Source of the DNA: Anaerolineales bacterium
GTDB taxonomy: Bacteria; Chloroflexota; Anaerolineae; Anaerolineales; Villigracilaceae
Length of the DNA: 59,453 nucleotides
NCBI GenBank assembly: GCA_016789365.1
Contig: JAEURH010000005.1
Location: 1 to 59,453 of the forward strand
Direction of reading: 5' to 3'
Shown here: in pieces, positions 7,331-15,389 of the stretch
Layout of the letters: each line of letters begins with the position of its first letter
Numbering within the stretch: the stretch's first letter is position 1
Position numbers and translations under genes: made by a program
The notes under the pieces: generated by a model
Told to the model about the DNA's origin: nothing
Database searches by the model: none
Seen by the model: only the letters and a program-made list of their open reading frames with translations

Positions 7331-8281
7331 ATGAAAAAGTTAATCACATTTTTACTTTTTATTATTCTTTTATCTTCTTGTTCGCCACAAATTTCATCTG
7401 AAATTGAAGATATACCAACACTAATAGCAAGCACATCAACTCCAACAGCCACACTAACTCCACGACCAACTCTAACCCCAACAGCGACTTTAATTCCATG
7501 CCCCTCTCAACCTGTAATTTTTGGAGAAGTAACTGTTGTATTTCATGAACCAATGCAGGATGGCGATTGTGAAGATATTATTAAATACAGCAAATTAGCA
7601 GAAGAACAATTCAGAATTATAGGATATCCAACAGGCAAAGTACAAGTGAATGTATTTGCTACGCCAGAAGCTGTTACAGAGTTTGCATATGATTGGGCAA
7701 AACAAGCTGGCTGTAATCCTGATTCTAAAGAAATTATTTTTCAACTTTGGACAGAAAGAGGATTTCAAGCTCAAGGTACTAGAGGGGCAGTCTTTCTTTT
7801 GACTAATCTTCTAAATAATGAATGGCGAAAAGTAAGGCCCGTTGATAGAGCCGCTGCTATTACTCACGAAATTACTCAGGCAGTTGAAATCAATATTTTA
7901 GGTAGTTGCCAAAAACGATGGCAAATCCCCGACTGGTATGGGCATGGTGTTGCAGAATATTTTGCTGATAACTTTATACAAGAATGGGGGTTTCCAAAAT
8001 CTTTTGAAGATACATCTGGTTGCAAAGATAAACTCGCTAATTTAAGAGCAGGCGAAAATTGCATTTATGTACAATCTCAACTAGTCTTTGACCTCCTTGC
8101 TCAAAAATACGAAGGTAATTATAAAAAAGCTTTAGATGTTCTCACAGAAATGACAAAAGGCAAAAGTTTTAATACTGCTTTTTATGATGTCTACAAAATA
8201 AGTGTATCTGCTTTCTCAGATGAATTTGATGCTTACCGTCTTAACGGGTATAAATTAATTGAAGTGACTCCAACACCATAG
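7331..8281 (+). CDS. Lipoprotein with degenerate gluzincin-like peptidase domain
   Basis: 316 residues. Lipoprotein signal ends LLSSCSP (Cys about residue 17), followed by a Thr/Pro linker (STPTATLTPRPTLTPTAT). The C-terminal domain has the layout of membrane-anchored gluzincins: ITHEITQAVE near residue 180, then WYGHGVAEYF about 30 residues on. In active enzymes the first motif is HExxH; here the second His is Gln, so zinc binding is doubtful and a pseudo-enzyme is likely. GAGGAG lies before the ATG. The next gene starts 12 bp downstream. Confidence 0.65.
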   Translation: MKKLITFLLFIILLSSCSPQISSEIEDIPTLIASTSTPTATLTPRPTLTPTATLIPCPSQPVIFGEVTVVFHEPMQDGDCEDIIKYSKLAEEQFRIIGYPTGKVQVNVFATPEAVTEFAYDWAKQAGCNPDSKEIIFQLWTERGFQAQGTRGAVFLLTNLLNNEWRKVRPVDRAAAITHEITQAVEINILGSCQKRWQIPDWYGHGVAEYFADNFIQEWGFPKSFEDTSGCKDKLANLRAGENCIYVQSQLVFDLLAQKYEGNYKKALDVLTEMTKGKSFNTAFYDVYKISVSAFSDEFDAYRLNGYKLIEVTPTP

Positions 8282-8293
8282 TTAAGGAATTTT

Positions 8294-9490
8294 ATGTTCA
8301 ATCTCAAAACCACACCATTCCATGAAAGAACATCCGCGTTATGCCAACCACAAAATTGGCGCAAGTGGGCGGGATATTTTGTCGTCGGCTCGTATGAGCA
8401 TGTGCTTGACCGCGAATATTGGGCAATCCGCAATGCTGCAGCGTTGATTGATGTCTCGCCATTGATTAAATACATTATCAAAGGCAAAGATGCGGCGAAT
8501 TTATTACATCGCGTCACCACCAGAGACATTCACAAAATGAAAGTGGGACAAGTCGCTTATACAGGTTGGTGTGACGAAGAAGGCAAGATGATTGACGATG
8601 GAACTGTTTCTCGATTAGATGAAACCACATTTCGTTTAACTGCCGCAGAACCAAACTTACGTTGGTTATCCATGAATGCGGTTGGCATGGAAGTGGAAAT
8701 CACTGAAGTCACTGATGAAGTTGCGGCACTTAGTTTTCAAGGTCCGAATACAAGAAAAGTTTTGAATAAAGTGACTGAAAGTCCAGTAGATGAACTGAAA
8801 TATTTCCGTTTGATGAAAAATAAAATTAAGGGAATCGAAGTCACAATTTCAAGAACTGGTTATACAGGTGACCTCGGTTATGAAATTTGGATGGATAACA
8901 AAGATGCGTTAAAGATTTGGGATACATTGATGGAAGCAGGCGCGGACTATGGCATTACACCTGTTGGCATTCTCGCCATGGACATGGCACGTGTGGAAGC
9001 AGGTTTGTTCATGCTCGATGTAGATTACACATCCGCAACTCATGCTTGGATTGAGCCACAAAAATCATCTCCATTTGAATTAGGTCTTGATTGGACAGTT
9101 GCCCTTGATAAACAAGGTTATTTTGTTGGAAGACGTGCTTTAGAAAAAGAAAAGCGCGAAGGTTCTGTATGGAAAATGGTCGGCTTGGAAGTAGATTGGG
9201 TGGGCATGGAAAAACTATTTAAGCAAGTTGGCTTGCCACCACAAATTCCAGGCATGGCTGTTCGTGGAAGTTTGCCGATTCTTTCTGGCAACGTACAAGT
9301 TGGGTATGCCTCTACTTCAACATGGTCGCCTCTATTGAAAAAATATATTGCATTGGCACATTTGCAGAAGCCATATTTTGAAGTGGGTACAGATGTAAGA
9401 ATGGAAATCACAGTCGAACATCATCGTCAACATGCACCTGCGAAGGTGGTCAAGTTGCCGTTTTATGAACCTGAGTGGAAGAAAAAGTAA
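8294..9490 (+). CDS. GcvT-family aminomethyltransferase (folate-dependent)
   Basis: 398 residues covering the full GcvT fold: N-terminal folate-binding core with DVSPLIKYIIKGKDA, the Asp-containing GKMIDDGTVSRL that aligns with the catalytic Asp of T-protein, SFQGPNTRKVL, and SRTGYTGDLGYEIW, then a C-terminal barrel. The N-terminus is unusual (TTPFHERTSAL, WAGYFVVGSYEH) and resembles stand-alone T-like or demethylase paralogues rather than the T-protein of a full glycine cleavage cluster. No gcvH or gcvP is nearby. A methyl-group-transfer role on folate is likely; the donor is unknown. Confidence 0.8.
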   Translation: MFNLKTTPFHERTSALCQPQNWRKWAGYFVVGSYEHVLDREYWAIRNAAALIDVSPLIKYIIKGKDAANLLHRVTTRDIHKMKVGQVAYTGWCDEEGKMIDDGTVSRLDETTFRLTAAEPNLRWLSMNAVGMEVEITEVTDEVAALSFQGPNTRKVLNKVTESPVDELKYFRLMKNKIKGIEVTISRTGYTGDLGYEIWMDNKDALKIWDTLMEAGADYGITPVGILAMDMARVEAGLFMLDVDYTSATHAWIEPQKSSPFELGLDWTVALDKQGYFVGRRALEKEKREGSVWKMVGLEVDWVGMEKLFKQVGLPPQIPGMAVRGSLPILSGNVQVGYASTSTWSPLLKKYIALAHLQKPYFEVGTDVRMEITVEHHRQHAPAKVVKLPFYEPEWKKK

Positions 9491-9502
9491 GAGAGCAGAG
9501 AA

Positions 9503-10123
9503 ATGCTAACAATTACTTTTGCAGGTGATGAATCAGGTGATGTCAGTTTTAATTTTAGTAAAGGTGCATCTCGTTATTTTGTAATGGCTGTGATTGCTAC
9601 AAATCAACCAGAGAATCTTCGCCAATCTTTATCAGATGTAAGAAAAGAGTTTGGTTTATCAGTTTCTTATGAATTTCGTTTTAATGACATCGCATCTGCG
9701 GCCCTACGTCAAAGAATTTTTCAAGTTCTACAAAATTCTGATTTTGAAGCATGGGCATTGGTTGTAGATAAAACAACTTTATCTATGCCGTTCAGTGTAA
9801 TGCGTCGGCTTGATTTTTATTTATTTTGTATTACTGAATTGCTTCAAACGATTCCATCTGAAAAACGAGAAAAGGCTACTTTAATATTAGATGAATTTGG
9901 CGGTGAACCTGATTTGCCTTTGGAATTTCGACGTTATATGAAAAGACGAAATATTCCTCGCCATTTTAGCCGTGTGCTGACAAAACGCTCCAAAAGTGAA
10001 CCTCTGATTCAAGTAGCAGATTTGGTTGCTGGGGCTGTCTTTCGACGAGATGCTCAACATGACTCAGATGCCTTTGATATGATTGAAAAGAAATTTATTA
10101 ATATCCTAGAGTATCACCCTTAA
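9503..10123 (+). CDS. DUF3800 domain protein
   Basis: 206 residues. The N-terminal FAGDESGDVSF, the central ATLILDEFGG and the C-terminal PLIQVADLVAGAVFRRD match the conserved acidic blocks of DUF3800, a family with an RNase H-like fold often found in mobile or defence contexts. The acidic residues suggest a metal-dependent nuclease, but no activity is established. It follows the GcvT-like gene by 12 bp and ends just before a structured RNA/terminator region. Confidence 0.8.
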   Translation: MLTITFAGDESGDVSFNFSKGASRYFVMAVIATNQPENLRQSLSDVRKEFGLSVSYEFRFNDIASAALRQRIFQVLQNSDFEAWALVVDKTTLSMPFSVMRRLDFYLFCITELLQTIPSEKREKATLILDEFGGEPDLPLEFRRYMKRRNIPRHFSRVLTKRSKSEPLIQVADLVAGAVFRRDAQHDSDAFDMIEKKFINILEYHP

Positions 10124-10129
10124 AAGCAA

Positions 10130-10226
10130 CCCACCCCACTAGCCTTGTCGTCATCACTTCCAGACGGGGCGGGGCTGCCAATAAAGGCAACCTTTCATGG
10201 GGTGGGAGAAGCCTTTCGGCTTTTAT
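10130..10226 (+). ncRNA. Candidate structured RNA ending in a terminator
   Basis: A closing 9-bp perfect helix (CCCACCCCA 10130-10138 with TGGGGTGGG 10198-10206) encloses at least two inner hairpins: CGTC/GACG around ATCACTTCCA, and TGCC-AATAAA-GGCA. It is followed at once by a terminator AAGCC-TTTC-GGCTTTT. It matches no riboswitch or SRP RNA consensus I know. It may be the 3' structure of the DUF3800 mRNA or an independent small RNA. Confidence 0.4.
10209..10226 (+). terminator. Rho-independent terminator
   Basis: Hairpin AAGCC-TTTC-GGCTT followed by TTTA, at the end of the structured region after the DUF3800 gene. Confidence 0.55.
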
Positions 10227-10296
10227 ACTCTCATTATACTAATTTTTTGTTTTACATTCAAGACAATCTTTTTTAGAAAATTATAAGGAATCATTT

Positions 10297-11895
10297 ATGA
10301 CATCTAATCAATATGACGCAATTATTATCGGGGGCGGACATAACGGCTTAGTCGCCGCGGCATATTTAGCAAGAGCAGGCAAGAAAGTTGTCGTGCTCGA
10401 ACGCAGACACATTGTCGGCGGGGCGGCGGTGACAGAAGAAATTTTCCCTGGGTTTAAGTTCACGGAGTTTTCGTATGTAGTGAGTTTGTTGCGCCCAGAG
10501 ATTATCCGTGATTTGGAATTGCCCAAGCATGGATTAAAGATTCTGCCATTGCCAAGTACGTTTACGCCAATGGAAAACGGAGATTATCTCGCCGCGTGGG
10601 ATGATCACGATTTGACTCGTCGTGAGTTGTATCGTCATTCACCCAAAGATGCAGAAGCGTATGATGAATATGCTCGAGTCATGGCACGTGCCGCAAAGGC
10701 GATTAAACCGATTATCAATTTGATTCCACCAGACCCATCATCATTAAGTATCCGCGATATGCTTGGTTTATTAAAAGTTGGTCAATTTGCGACAAGCCTT
10801 TCTGAAAAAGAACTTTATACAATTGCCAAACTTGCCACGCAATCATCTGCAGATTTATTGGAAGAATGGTTTGAGACCGATGCACTCAAAGGCACGAAAG
10901 CTGCCAGTGGAATTATCGGTACGTTTTTAGGTCCACGTTCACCTGGCACGGCGTATGTATTGCTTCATCATTACATGGGCGAAATTGACGGCGCGTTTCG
11001 CGCGTGGGGTTTTGCTAAAAATGGTTCTGGCGGAGTCAGCGGCTCCATTCTTAACGCGGCGCAAGCGCTTGGGGTTGAGATAAGAGTCAATTGTTCAGTG
11101 AATCAGGTCAAGGTCAAGAATGGAAGCGCAGTGGGCGTCATCCTGGAAAATGGCGATGAGATTCAATCCAAAGTCGTCATGTCTGCCGCTGATCCAAAAA
11201 GAACATTCCTGCAATTCGTGGAGCAAAAATATTTGCCTGATGATTTTGTCACATCGATTCAAAACTTCCGCACACGCGGCTCGTCGGGCAAAGTGAATAT
11301 CGCATTGAGTGAATTGCCAAACTTTACGGCGTTGCCGTTTGAAGGTAAAGGTCATGATTCGGTTTTGCATCGCGGCGCGGTTTCGATCAGCCCAAGCATT
11401 GATTATATTGAACGCGCGTATGACGATGCGAAGTATGGGCAAATTTCGAAACGTCCGTATCTCGATATGATTTTCCCTTCGATAATTGACCCCGATATGG
11501 CACCGCCTGGGCAACATGTGCTTTCGTGTTTTGTGCAATATGCGCCGTATGATATTGAAGGCGGTTGGGACGATGCGAAACGCGATCAACTTGGTGAAGC
11601 CGTGATTTCAACCATCGAGCAATATGCACCGAACATTCGCAAATGTATTGTGGGCATGCAAGTGATTTCGCCAAAGGATATCGAACGCATCGCGGGCATC
11701 ACGGGCGGAAATATTTTTCACGGCGAATTGCTGTTGCATCAAATCTTTTTCCTACGCCCCACACCACAATGGGCAGATTTCCGCACACCACTCAAAGGAT
11801 ATTATTTCGGCGCAGCAGGCGCGCATCCAGGTGGCGGCGTGATGGGCGCGGCTGGGATGTTGGCGGCGAAGGAGATTCTTAAGGATGGAGTTTAA
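10297..11895 (+). CDS. Phytoene-dehydrogenase-like FAD oxidoreductase (PYROXD2/CrtI family), paralogue 1
   Basis: 532 residues. The N-terminus holds the FAD dinucleotide-binding motif IIIGGGHNGLVAAAYLARAG and the following VVLERRHIVGGAAVTEE; the C-terminus ends with the second FAD block YYFGAAGAHPGGGVMGAAG. This is the layout of CrtI-like carotenoid desaturases and of PYROXD2. The closest type by motif (GGGHNGL, SSADPKRTF-like core) is PYROXD2. Substrate not evident, and no other carotenoid gene is nearby. AAGG precedes the ATG. A second copy lies 1.1 kb downstream at 12993, pointing to an old duplication. Confidence 0.85.
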   Translation: MTSNQYDAIIIGGGHNGLVAAAYLARAGKKVVVLERRHIVGGAAVTEEIFPGFKFTEFSYVVSLLRPEIIRDLELPKHGLKILPLPSTFTPMENGDYLAAWDDHDLTRRELYRHSPKDAEAYDEYARVMARAAKAIKPIINLIPPDPSSLSIRDMLGLLKVGQFATSLSEKELYTIAKLATQSSADLLEEWFETDALKGTKAASGIIGTFLGPRSPGTAYVLLHHYMGEIDGAFRAWGFAKNGSGGVSGSILNAAQALGVEIRVNCSVNQVKVKNGSAVGVILENGDEIQSKVVMSAADPKRTFLQFVEQKYLPDDFVTSIQNFRTRGSSGKVNIALSELPNFTALPFEGKGHDSVLHRGAVSISPSIDYIERAYDDAKYGQISKRPYLDMIFPSIIDPDMAPPGQHVLSCFVQYAPYDIEGGWDDAKRDQLGEAVISTIEQYAPNIRKCIVGMQVISPKDIERIAGITGGNIFHGELLLHQIFFLRPTPQWADFRTPLKGYYFGAAGAHPGGGVMGAAGMLAAKEILKDGV

Positions 11896-11924
11896 GAGGA
11901 CGATAGACCGTAGACGATTGACGG

Positions 11925-11969
11925 TGGTCGAGTAGCCGCATTCTTGTTCTTTGCGGCGTATCGAGACCA
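11925..11969. repeat. Family B dispersed inverted repeat
   Basis: Arms TGGTCGAGTAG and CGTATCGAGACCA around CCGCATTCTTGTTCTTTGCG. Further copies are at 20742, 38722, 43688 and 43761. The preceding GACCGTAGACGATTGACGGT resembles another repeat at 20397. Confidence 0.75.
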
Positions 11970-12077
11970 AAACCCGCTTCGCTCTTAAGGGATAGTTGAT
12001 TCTGTTTCAATAAACTTTTATTTCATCTCAAACATTTGCATTAAACTTCTTAATACCTTATTAATTAACGAGGCAAC

Positions 12078-12950
12078 ATGAAAATCGGTCACAAAATATT
12101 GATCTGGCTTGTAGGTGTGTTTCTATCATGCTGTTTCACAATGAGTTTATATGGGCGTGGAGCAGGCGTAACAGCAATTCCACATGCAAATGTTCAACTA
12201 TTAACTACAACAAATAGAAAAACCACTGACCAAATAGTAAAACAAGTGGAATCTTTAATTTTATCCCTTGGTTATGTCAAACAGCCAAACGATGGACATG
12301 TTGAATGGACATACAAGAAGGATGACTTTACCGTTTCATACAATCAAGAAGATGATGAAGAATATAGAAAGATGGCTGTTTGGGTACACTTTTATCAATG
12401 GAACAACATTTACTTCGATGAAAGCGGGCTTGCTGAATATCAATCATTCATAAATGCACTACAGTCAACAGGTCTTGAACTCACGTGGACAAATGATCCA
12501 AATCATCCTGGTAGAAAGATTCTTACACCAGAAATGTTCAATGCACAACATGCTCCCAACCCAACTCTCAATCGTGTTGAATCAGCGATGTTTGGATTGG
12601 CATTACTTTTGTTATATGGAGTTTTAATTTTATTGCCAGCGTTTTGGATTGAGATGATGGTTATTAATCGTCTATCCCTATCAATCGCAATAAAAAGGAT
12701 TCTTTTTGTTATTCTTAATACATTATTCTTAGCGCCTTCTCCTGTGCCATTACCATTACTTGGTCCATTACCTTTAGTTCCTGCAGCATTAATGATCCCA
12801 TTTGTTCTTGCTTCCCCTGAATTTCTAAAACTAATCGGATTTTCCATCATAGGCATGGGAATTGTTTCATTTTTTGTCTCTTTACTCATTAAGAACTCGC
12901 CTTCAATAGATATACAAAACTCATCAAGTGTAAATACTTATTCAGAATAG
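12078..12950 (+). CDS. Hypothetical membrane protein
   Basis: 290 residues, not recognised. The N-terminal hydrophobic segment (about residues 8-24) is followed by an extracytoplasmic domain of about 150 residues rich in aromatic and acidic residues (GHVEWTYKKDDFTVSYN). Four hydrophobic helices make up the C-terminal third, starting near residue 175 (AMFGLALLLLYGVLILLPAF) with a Pro-rich one (APSPVPLPLLGPLPLVPAAL). GAGG precedes the ATG. It is inserted between two paralogous oxidoreductase genes with no visible functional link. Confidence 0.65.
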   Translation: MKIGHKILIWLVGVFLSCCFTMSLYGRGAGVTAIPHANVQLLTTTNRKTTDQIVKQVESLILSLGYVKQPNDGHVEWTYKKDDFTVSYNQEDDEEYRKMAVWVHFYQWNNIYFDESGLAEYQSFINALQSTGLELTWTNDPNHPGRKILTPEMFNAQHAPNPTLNRVESAMFGLALLLLYGVLILLPAFWIEMMVINRLSLSIAIKRILFVILNTLFLAPSPVPLPLLGPLPLVPAALMIPFVLASPEFLKLIGFSIIGMGIVSFFVSLLIKNSPSIDIQNSSSVNTYSE

Positions 12951-12992
12951 TTTTCTATATAAATCAATTGTGAAAAGGTAAGAGAAATTATT

Positions 12993-14495
12993 ATGACAAA
13001 TCATTACAACACTATCATCATTGGCACGGGACATAACGGTTTAGTCGCCGCCGCATATCTTGCCAAGCAAGGCAAAAAAGTTTTAGTCCTTGAACGTCGT
13101 TCTATTATTGGCGGTTCTGTGGTGACTGAATCCTTCGGCGAAAATTTCACTGTCGATTCTGTTCAAACAGGTGGAACGTTAAGACCTGACATTATCAAAG
13201 ATTTAAAATTATCACTTCCGACTGTCACACAAAAACCTGATTTTATTTCTCTACAACCAGACGGAAATCATTTAATTCTCAATGAAGAATCGATAAAACG
13301 ATTCTCTGAAAAAGATGCAAGTCGCTGGGGCGAATTTGTCCGCTTTATGGATAAAGCCGCGAGCATTTTAGATGCAGCATACGCAACTATCATGCCGCGT
13401 TTGCCAAAGAATATGAGTCTGCGAGATGGATATGGATTATTGGAATTAGGTCTCGAACTTCGGCTGGCTGGCAGAAAAGACATGCTTAACTTCATCCGTG
13501 CCCTGCCGATGTCTGCTCAAGAGTTGGTGGAAGAATATTTTGAGTCAGAAGTTGTGAGAGCCGCGATTGCCTCGGTCGCAATTCATAATTCCACACTTGG
13601 ACCAATGTCCGCTGGGACGGGATATACGTTAATCCATAATTGGTTGAATCGTGGTGGTCTTGCCCTCACCCCAACCCCTCTCCCTGAGGGAGAGGGACAA
13701 AGGGTGAAGGGAATCGGTGAAATTACAAACGCTTTGGCAAATGCTGTCAAATCATTTGGCGGCGAAATTAGAACTGAAGCTGAAGTAAAAAACATAAAAA
13801 TCGAAAATCAAATCGCCAAAGGTGTTGTTTTAGCAAACGGTGAAGAAATTTCTGCAGATGTTATTCTTTCTTCTGCTGACCCGAAACATACTTTGTTAAA
13901 ACTCGTCGGTGCACAAGATTTGCCACCTGAATTCGTCTGGCATACACAATCTATCAAAATGCGCGGAGCAGTTGCAAAAATTCATTTACAAACAAATGGA
14001 AATCATGGAATTCCTGAAGGCACATGCGTTGTTGCACCGTCTGTCAAATATTTGGAAAAGGCGTATGACTCAGCAAAGTATGGTGAGATTTCCGAAAAGC
14101 TATATCTCGAAGTAACGACATCCGAAAATACTGTTTCGATTCATTTTCAATTTGCACCTTATGAATTAAAGAATTCAAGTTGGCAGGTTGAAGGTTCGAA
14201 AGTTGAAAAGCTGGCAATCGATACTTTGGCTGTATATTTTCCAAATCTAAAATCTTCAATCGTAAATCGTAAATTGATAACGCCTAAAGATTTAGAAGAA
14301 ACCTATGGACTCACCGAAGGCGGTATTAATCACGGACAATTGATGCTTGACCAGTTTTTATTCATGCGTCCGATTCCAGGCTGGTCCAATCACAAAACGC
14401 CGATTGATAATCTATATCTATGCGGAAGTGGCGTCCATGGCGGAGGTGGAGTCAGCGGGGTGAGCGGAAGAAATGTAGTGAAGGTTTTAAAGTAA
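12993..14495 (+). CDS. Phytoene-dehydrogenase-like FAD oxidoreductase, paralogue 2, with repeat-encoded insert
   Basis: 500 residues, same family as the gene at 10297: FAD motif IIIGTGHNGLVAAAYLAKQG, LERRSIIGGSVVTES, and a C-terminal NLYLCGSGVHGGGGVSG. Near residue 225 it contains LTPTPLPEGEGQRVKG, which is the translation of a GC-rich palindromic intergenic repeat (13663-13711). Paralogue 1 lacks this segment, so the repeat was inserted in frame into a surface loop. The rest of the fold is intact and the enzyme may still work. A terminator follows directly. Confidence 0.85.
   Translation: MTNHYNTIIIGTGHNGLVAAAYLAKQGKKVLVLERRSIIGGSVVTESFGENFTVDSVQTGGTLRPDIIKDLKLSLPTVTQKPDFISLQPDGNHLILNEESIKRFSEKDASRWGEFVRFMDKAASILDAAYATIMPRLPKNMSLRDGYGLLELGLELRLAGRKDMLNFIRALPMSAQELVEEYFESEVVRAAIASVAIHNSTLGPMSAGTGYTLIHNWLNRGGLALTPTPLPEGEGQRVKGIGEITNALANAVKSFGGEIRTEAEVKNIKIENQIAKGVVLANGEEISADVILSSADPKHTLLKLVGAQDLPPEFVWHTQSIKMRGAVAKIHLQTNGNHGIPEGTCVVAPSVKYLEKAYDSAKYGEISEKLYLEVTTSENTVSIHFQFAPYELKNSSWQVEGSKVEKLAIDTLAVYFPNLKSSIVNRKLITPKDLEETYGLTEGGINHGQLMLDQFLFMRPIPGWSNHKTPIDNLYLCGSGVHGGGGVSGVSGRNVVKVLK
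13663..13711. repeat. GC-rich palindromic repeat inside a coding sequence
   Basis: Starts CCCTCACCCCAACCCCTC and ends AGGGACAAAGGGTGAAGGG, with the inner palindrome CCCCTCTCCCTGAGGGAGAG. It is related to the hairpin at 6937-6974 upstream of the cupin gene. Read in the gene's frame it gives the peptide LTPTPLPEGEG. Confidence 0.8.
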
Positions 14496-14499
14496 ACGC

Positions 14500-14529
14500 A
14501 AAGGTCACGCTTAAAGCGTGACCTTTTTT
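14500..14529. terminator. Bidirectional terminator between convergent genes
   Basis: Stem AAAGGTCACGCTT/AAGCGTGACCTTT, followed on the plus strand by TTTTTTG. It serves the oxidoreductase (plus) and the MerR regulator (minus), whose stop codon is adjacent. Confidence 0.85.
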
Positions 14530-14530
14530 G

Positions 14531-15352
14531 TTACTTGAACATCCAAACGATTTCCATTTTGGGATTATCGCCCGGTCCGCTATGCCAAACTTCGCGCGGT
14601 GGCTCTGCAATAGCGTACCCATTCTTTTGAATCCAATCTGCAGCGGCATCATAGGCACCGAGAATAGTTGGAAAGTCTGTTTCAACGCCAACTGTCATTA
14701 CACAAGCGGCATTGCCTCCCTGTAATTGCTTGGTTTGTATGTTGCCTTTCGTTTTAACTTGCCCATTGATAGGCATACAGATTTCAAGTGGTCCATCTTC
14801 TTGTTCGTTGATGGTTCCATGGAGGATACCAAAAGGTGCACTTGCCGCTTCAAGGTTTTGTTCTTTGAGCAAGGCGTACATGGTTTCGACTGTTTTGCTG
14901 ATAGTTTCATCTAGTTTGTCAACTTTGATGTAATGTGTACTGCTCAGCACCTGTTGTAAAGGAATTTGTTTTACAGTAACTTCAAATGTCATAAGGGTTT
15001 GCTCCTGTTGTACTCGATGAATAAATTGTTTAACTTGTTCACGAATCAGCTTCGCTTCTTGCTCACGCATTTCTGCATATTCCGTTGCCAGTGCTTCGGC
15101 TTGCTCTGGTGAGGAAATCAATGCCACAAGCACCTGCCGAATGGTAGCAAGTGGCATGTCCATCTCGCGCATGTTCCGGATCATGCGGGCGCTTGAAAGT
15201 TGGTCAATGCTATAGTAACGGTACCCAGATTGCGGGTCTACATGACGCGGCTGTAATAAACCCAATTGGTCATATAGCCGCAGGGCTTTAATTGAAAGCC
15301 GAGTCATGTTGGCGAAAGCGCCAATGGAAAGCATGTTCTTTAGCTGATTCAT
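14531..15352 (-). CDS. MerR-family regulator with GyrI-like effector domain
   Basis: 273 residues. The N-terminal winged helix LSIGAFANMTRLSIKALRLY and wing SGYRYYSIDQ are typical of MerR. A long dimerisation helix follows (about residues 75-118), then a GyrI-like/AraC effector-binding domain (about 125-273) ending PKMEIVWMF, as in BmrR, which senses hydrophobic cationic drugs. Its own promoter has the 19-bp spacer that marks MerR-regulated genes, so autoregulation is likely. The ATG at 15352 is chosen over an upstream in-frame TTG because the -10 box is 6 nt before it. Confidence 0.88.
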   Translation of the reverse strand: MNQLKNMLSIGAFANMTRLSIKALRLYDQLGLLQPRHVDPQSGYRYYSIDQLSSARMIRNMREMDMPLATIRQVLVALISSPEQAEALATEYAEMREQEAKLIREQVKQFIHRVQQEQTLMTFEVTVKQIPLQQVLSSTHYIKVDKLDETISKTVETMYALLKEQNLEAASAPFGILHGTINEQEDGPLEICMPINGQVKTKGNIQTKQLQGGNAACVMTVGVETDFPTILGAYDAAADWIQKNGYAIAEPPREVWHSGPGDNPKMEIVWMFK

Positions 15353-15358
15353 ATTAGT

Positions 15359-15389
15359 AGTATACAGTCTCCACAAAGGGTAGAGTCAA
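15359..15389 (-). promoter_or_regulatory. MerR-type promoter with 19-bp spacer
   Basis: On the minus strand: -35 TTGACT (15389-15384), 19-bp spacer, -10 TATACT (15364-15359). The spacer carries an imperfect dyad (GACTCTAC...GTGGAGAC), close to known BmrR/MtaN-type operators. The -10 ends 6 nt before the ATG, so the transcript should be leaderless. The -35 overlaps the last codons of the methyltransferase gene. Confidence 0.75.

Noticed and set aside
10130-10226. Bacterial SRP RNA or a known riboswitch
   Set aside because: The SRP loop with its GGAA and conserved internal loop is not present on either strand, and no TPP, cobalamin, FMN, glycine or c-di-GMP consensus fits.
11095-11589. 164-codon open frame on the minus strand inside the first PYROXD2-like gene
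   Set aside because: Antisense shadow of a conserved coding sequence with no recognisable domain or start signal.
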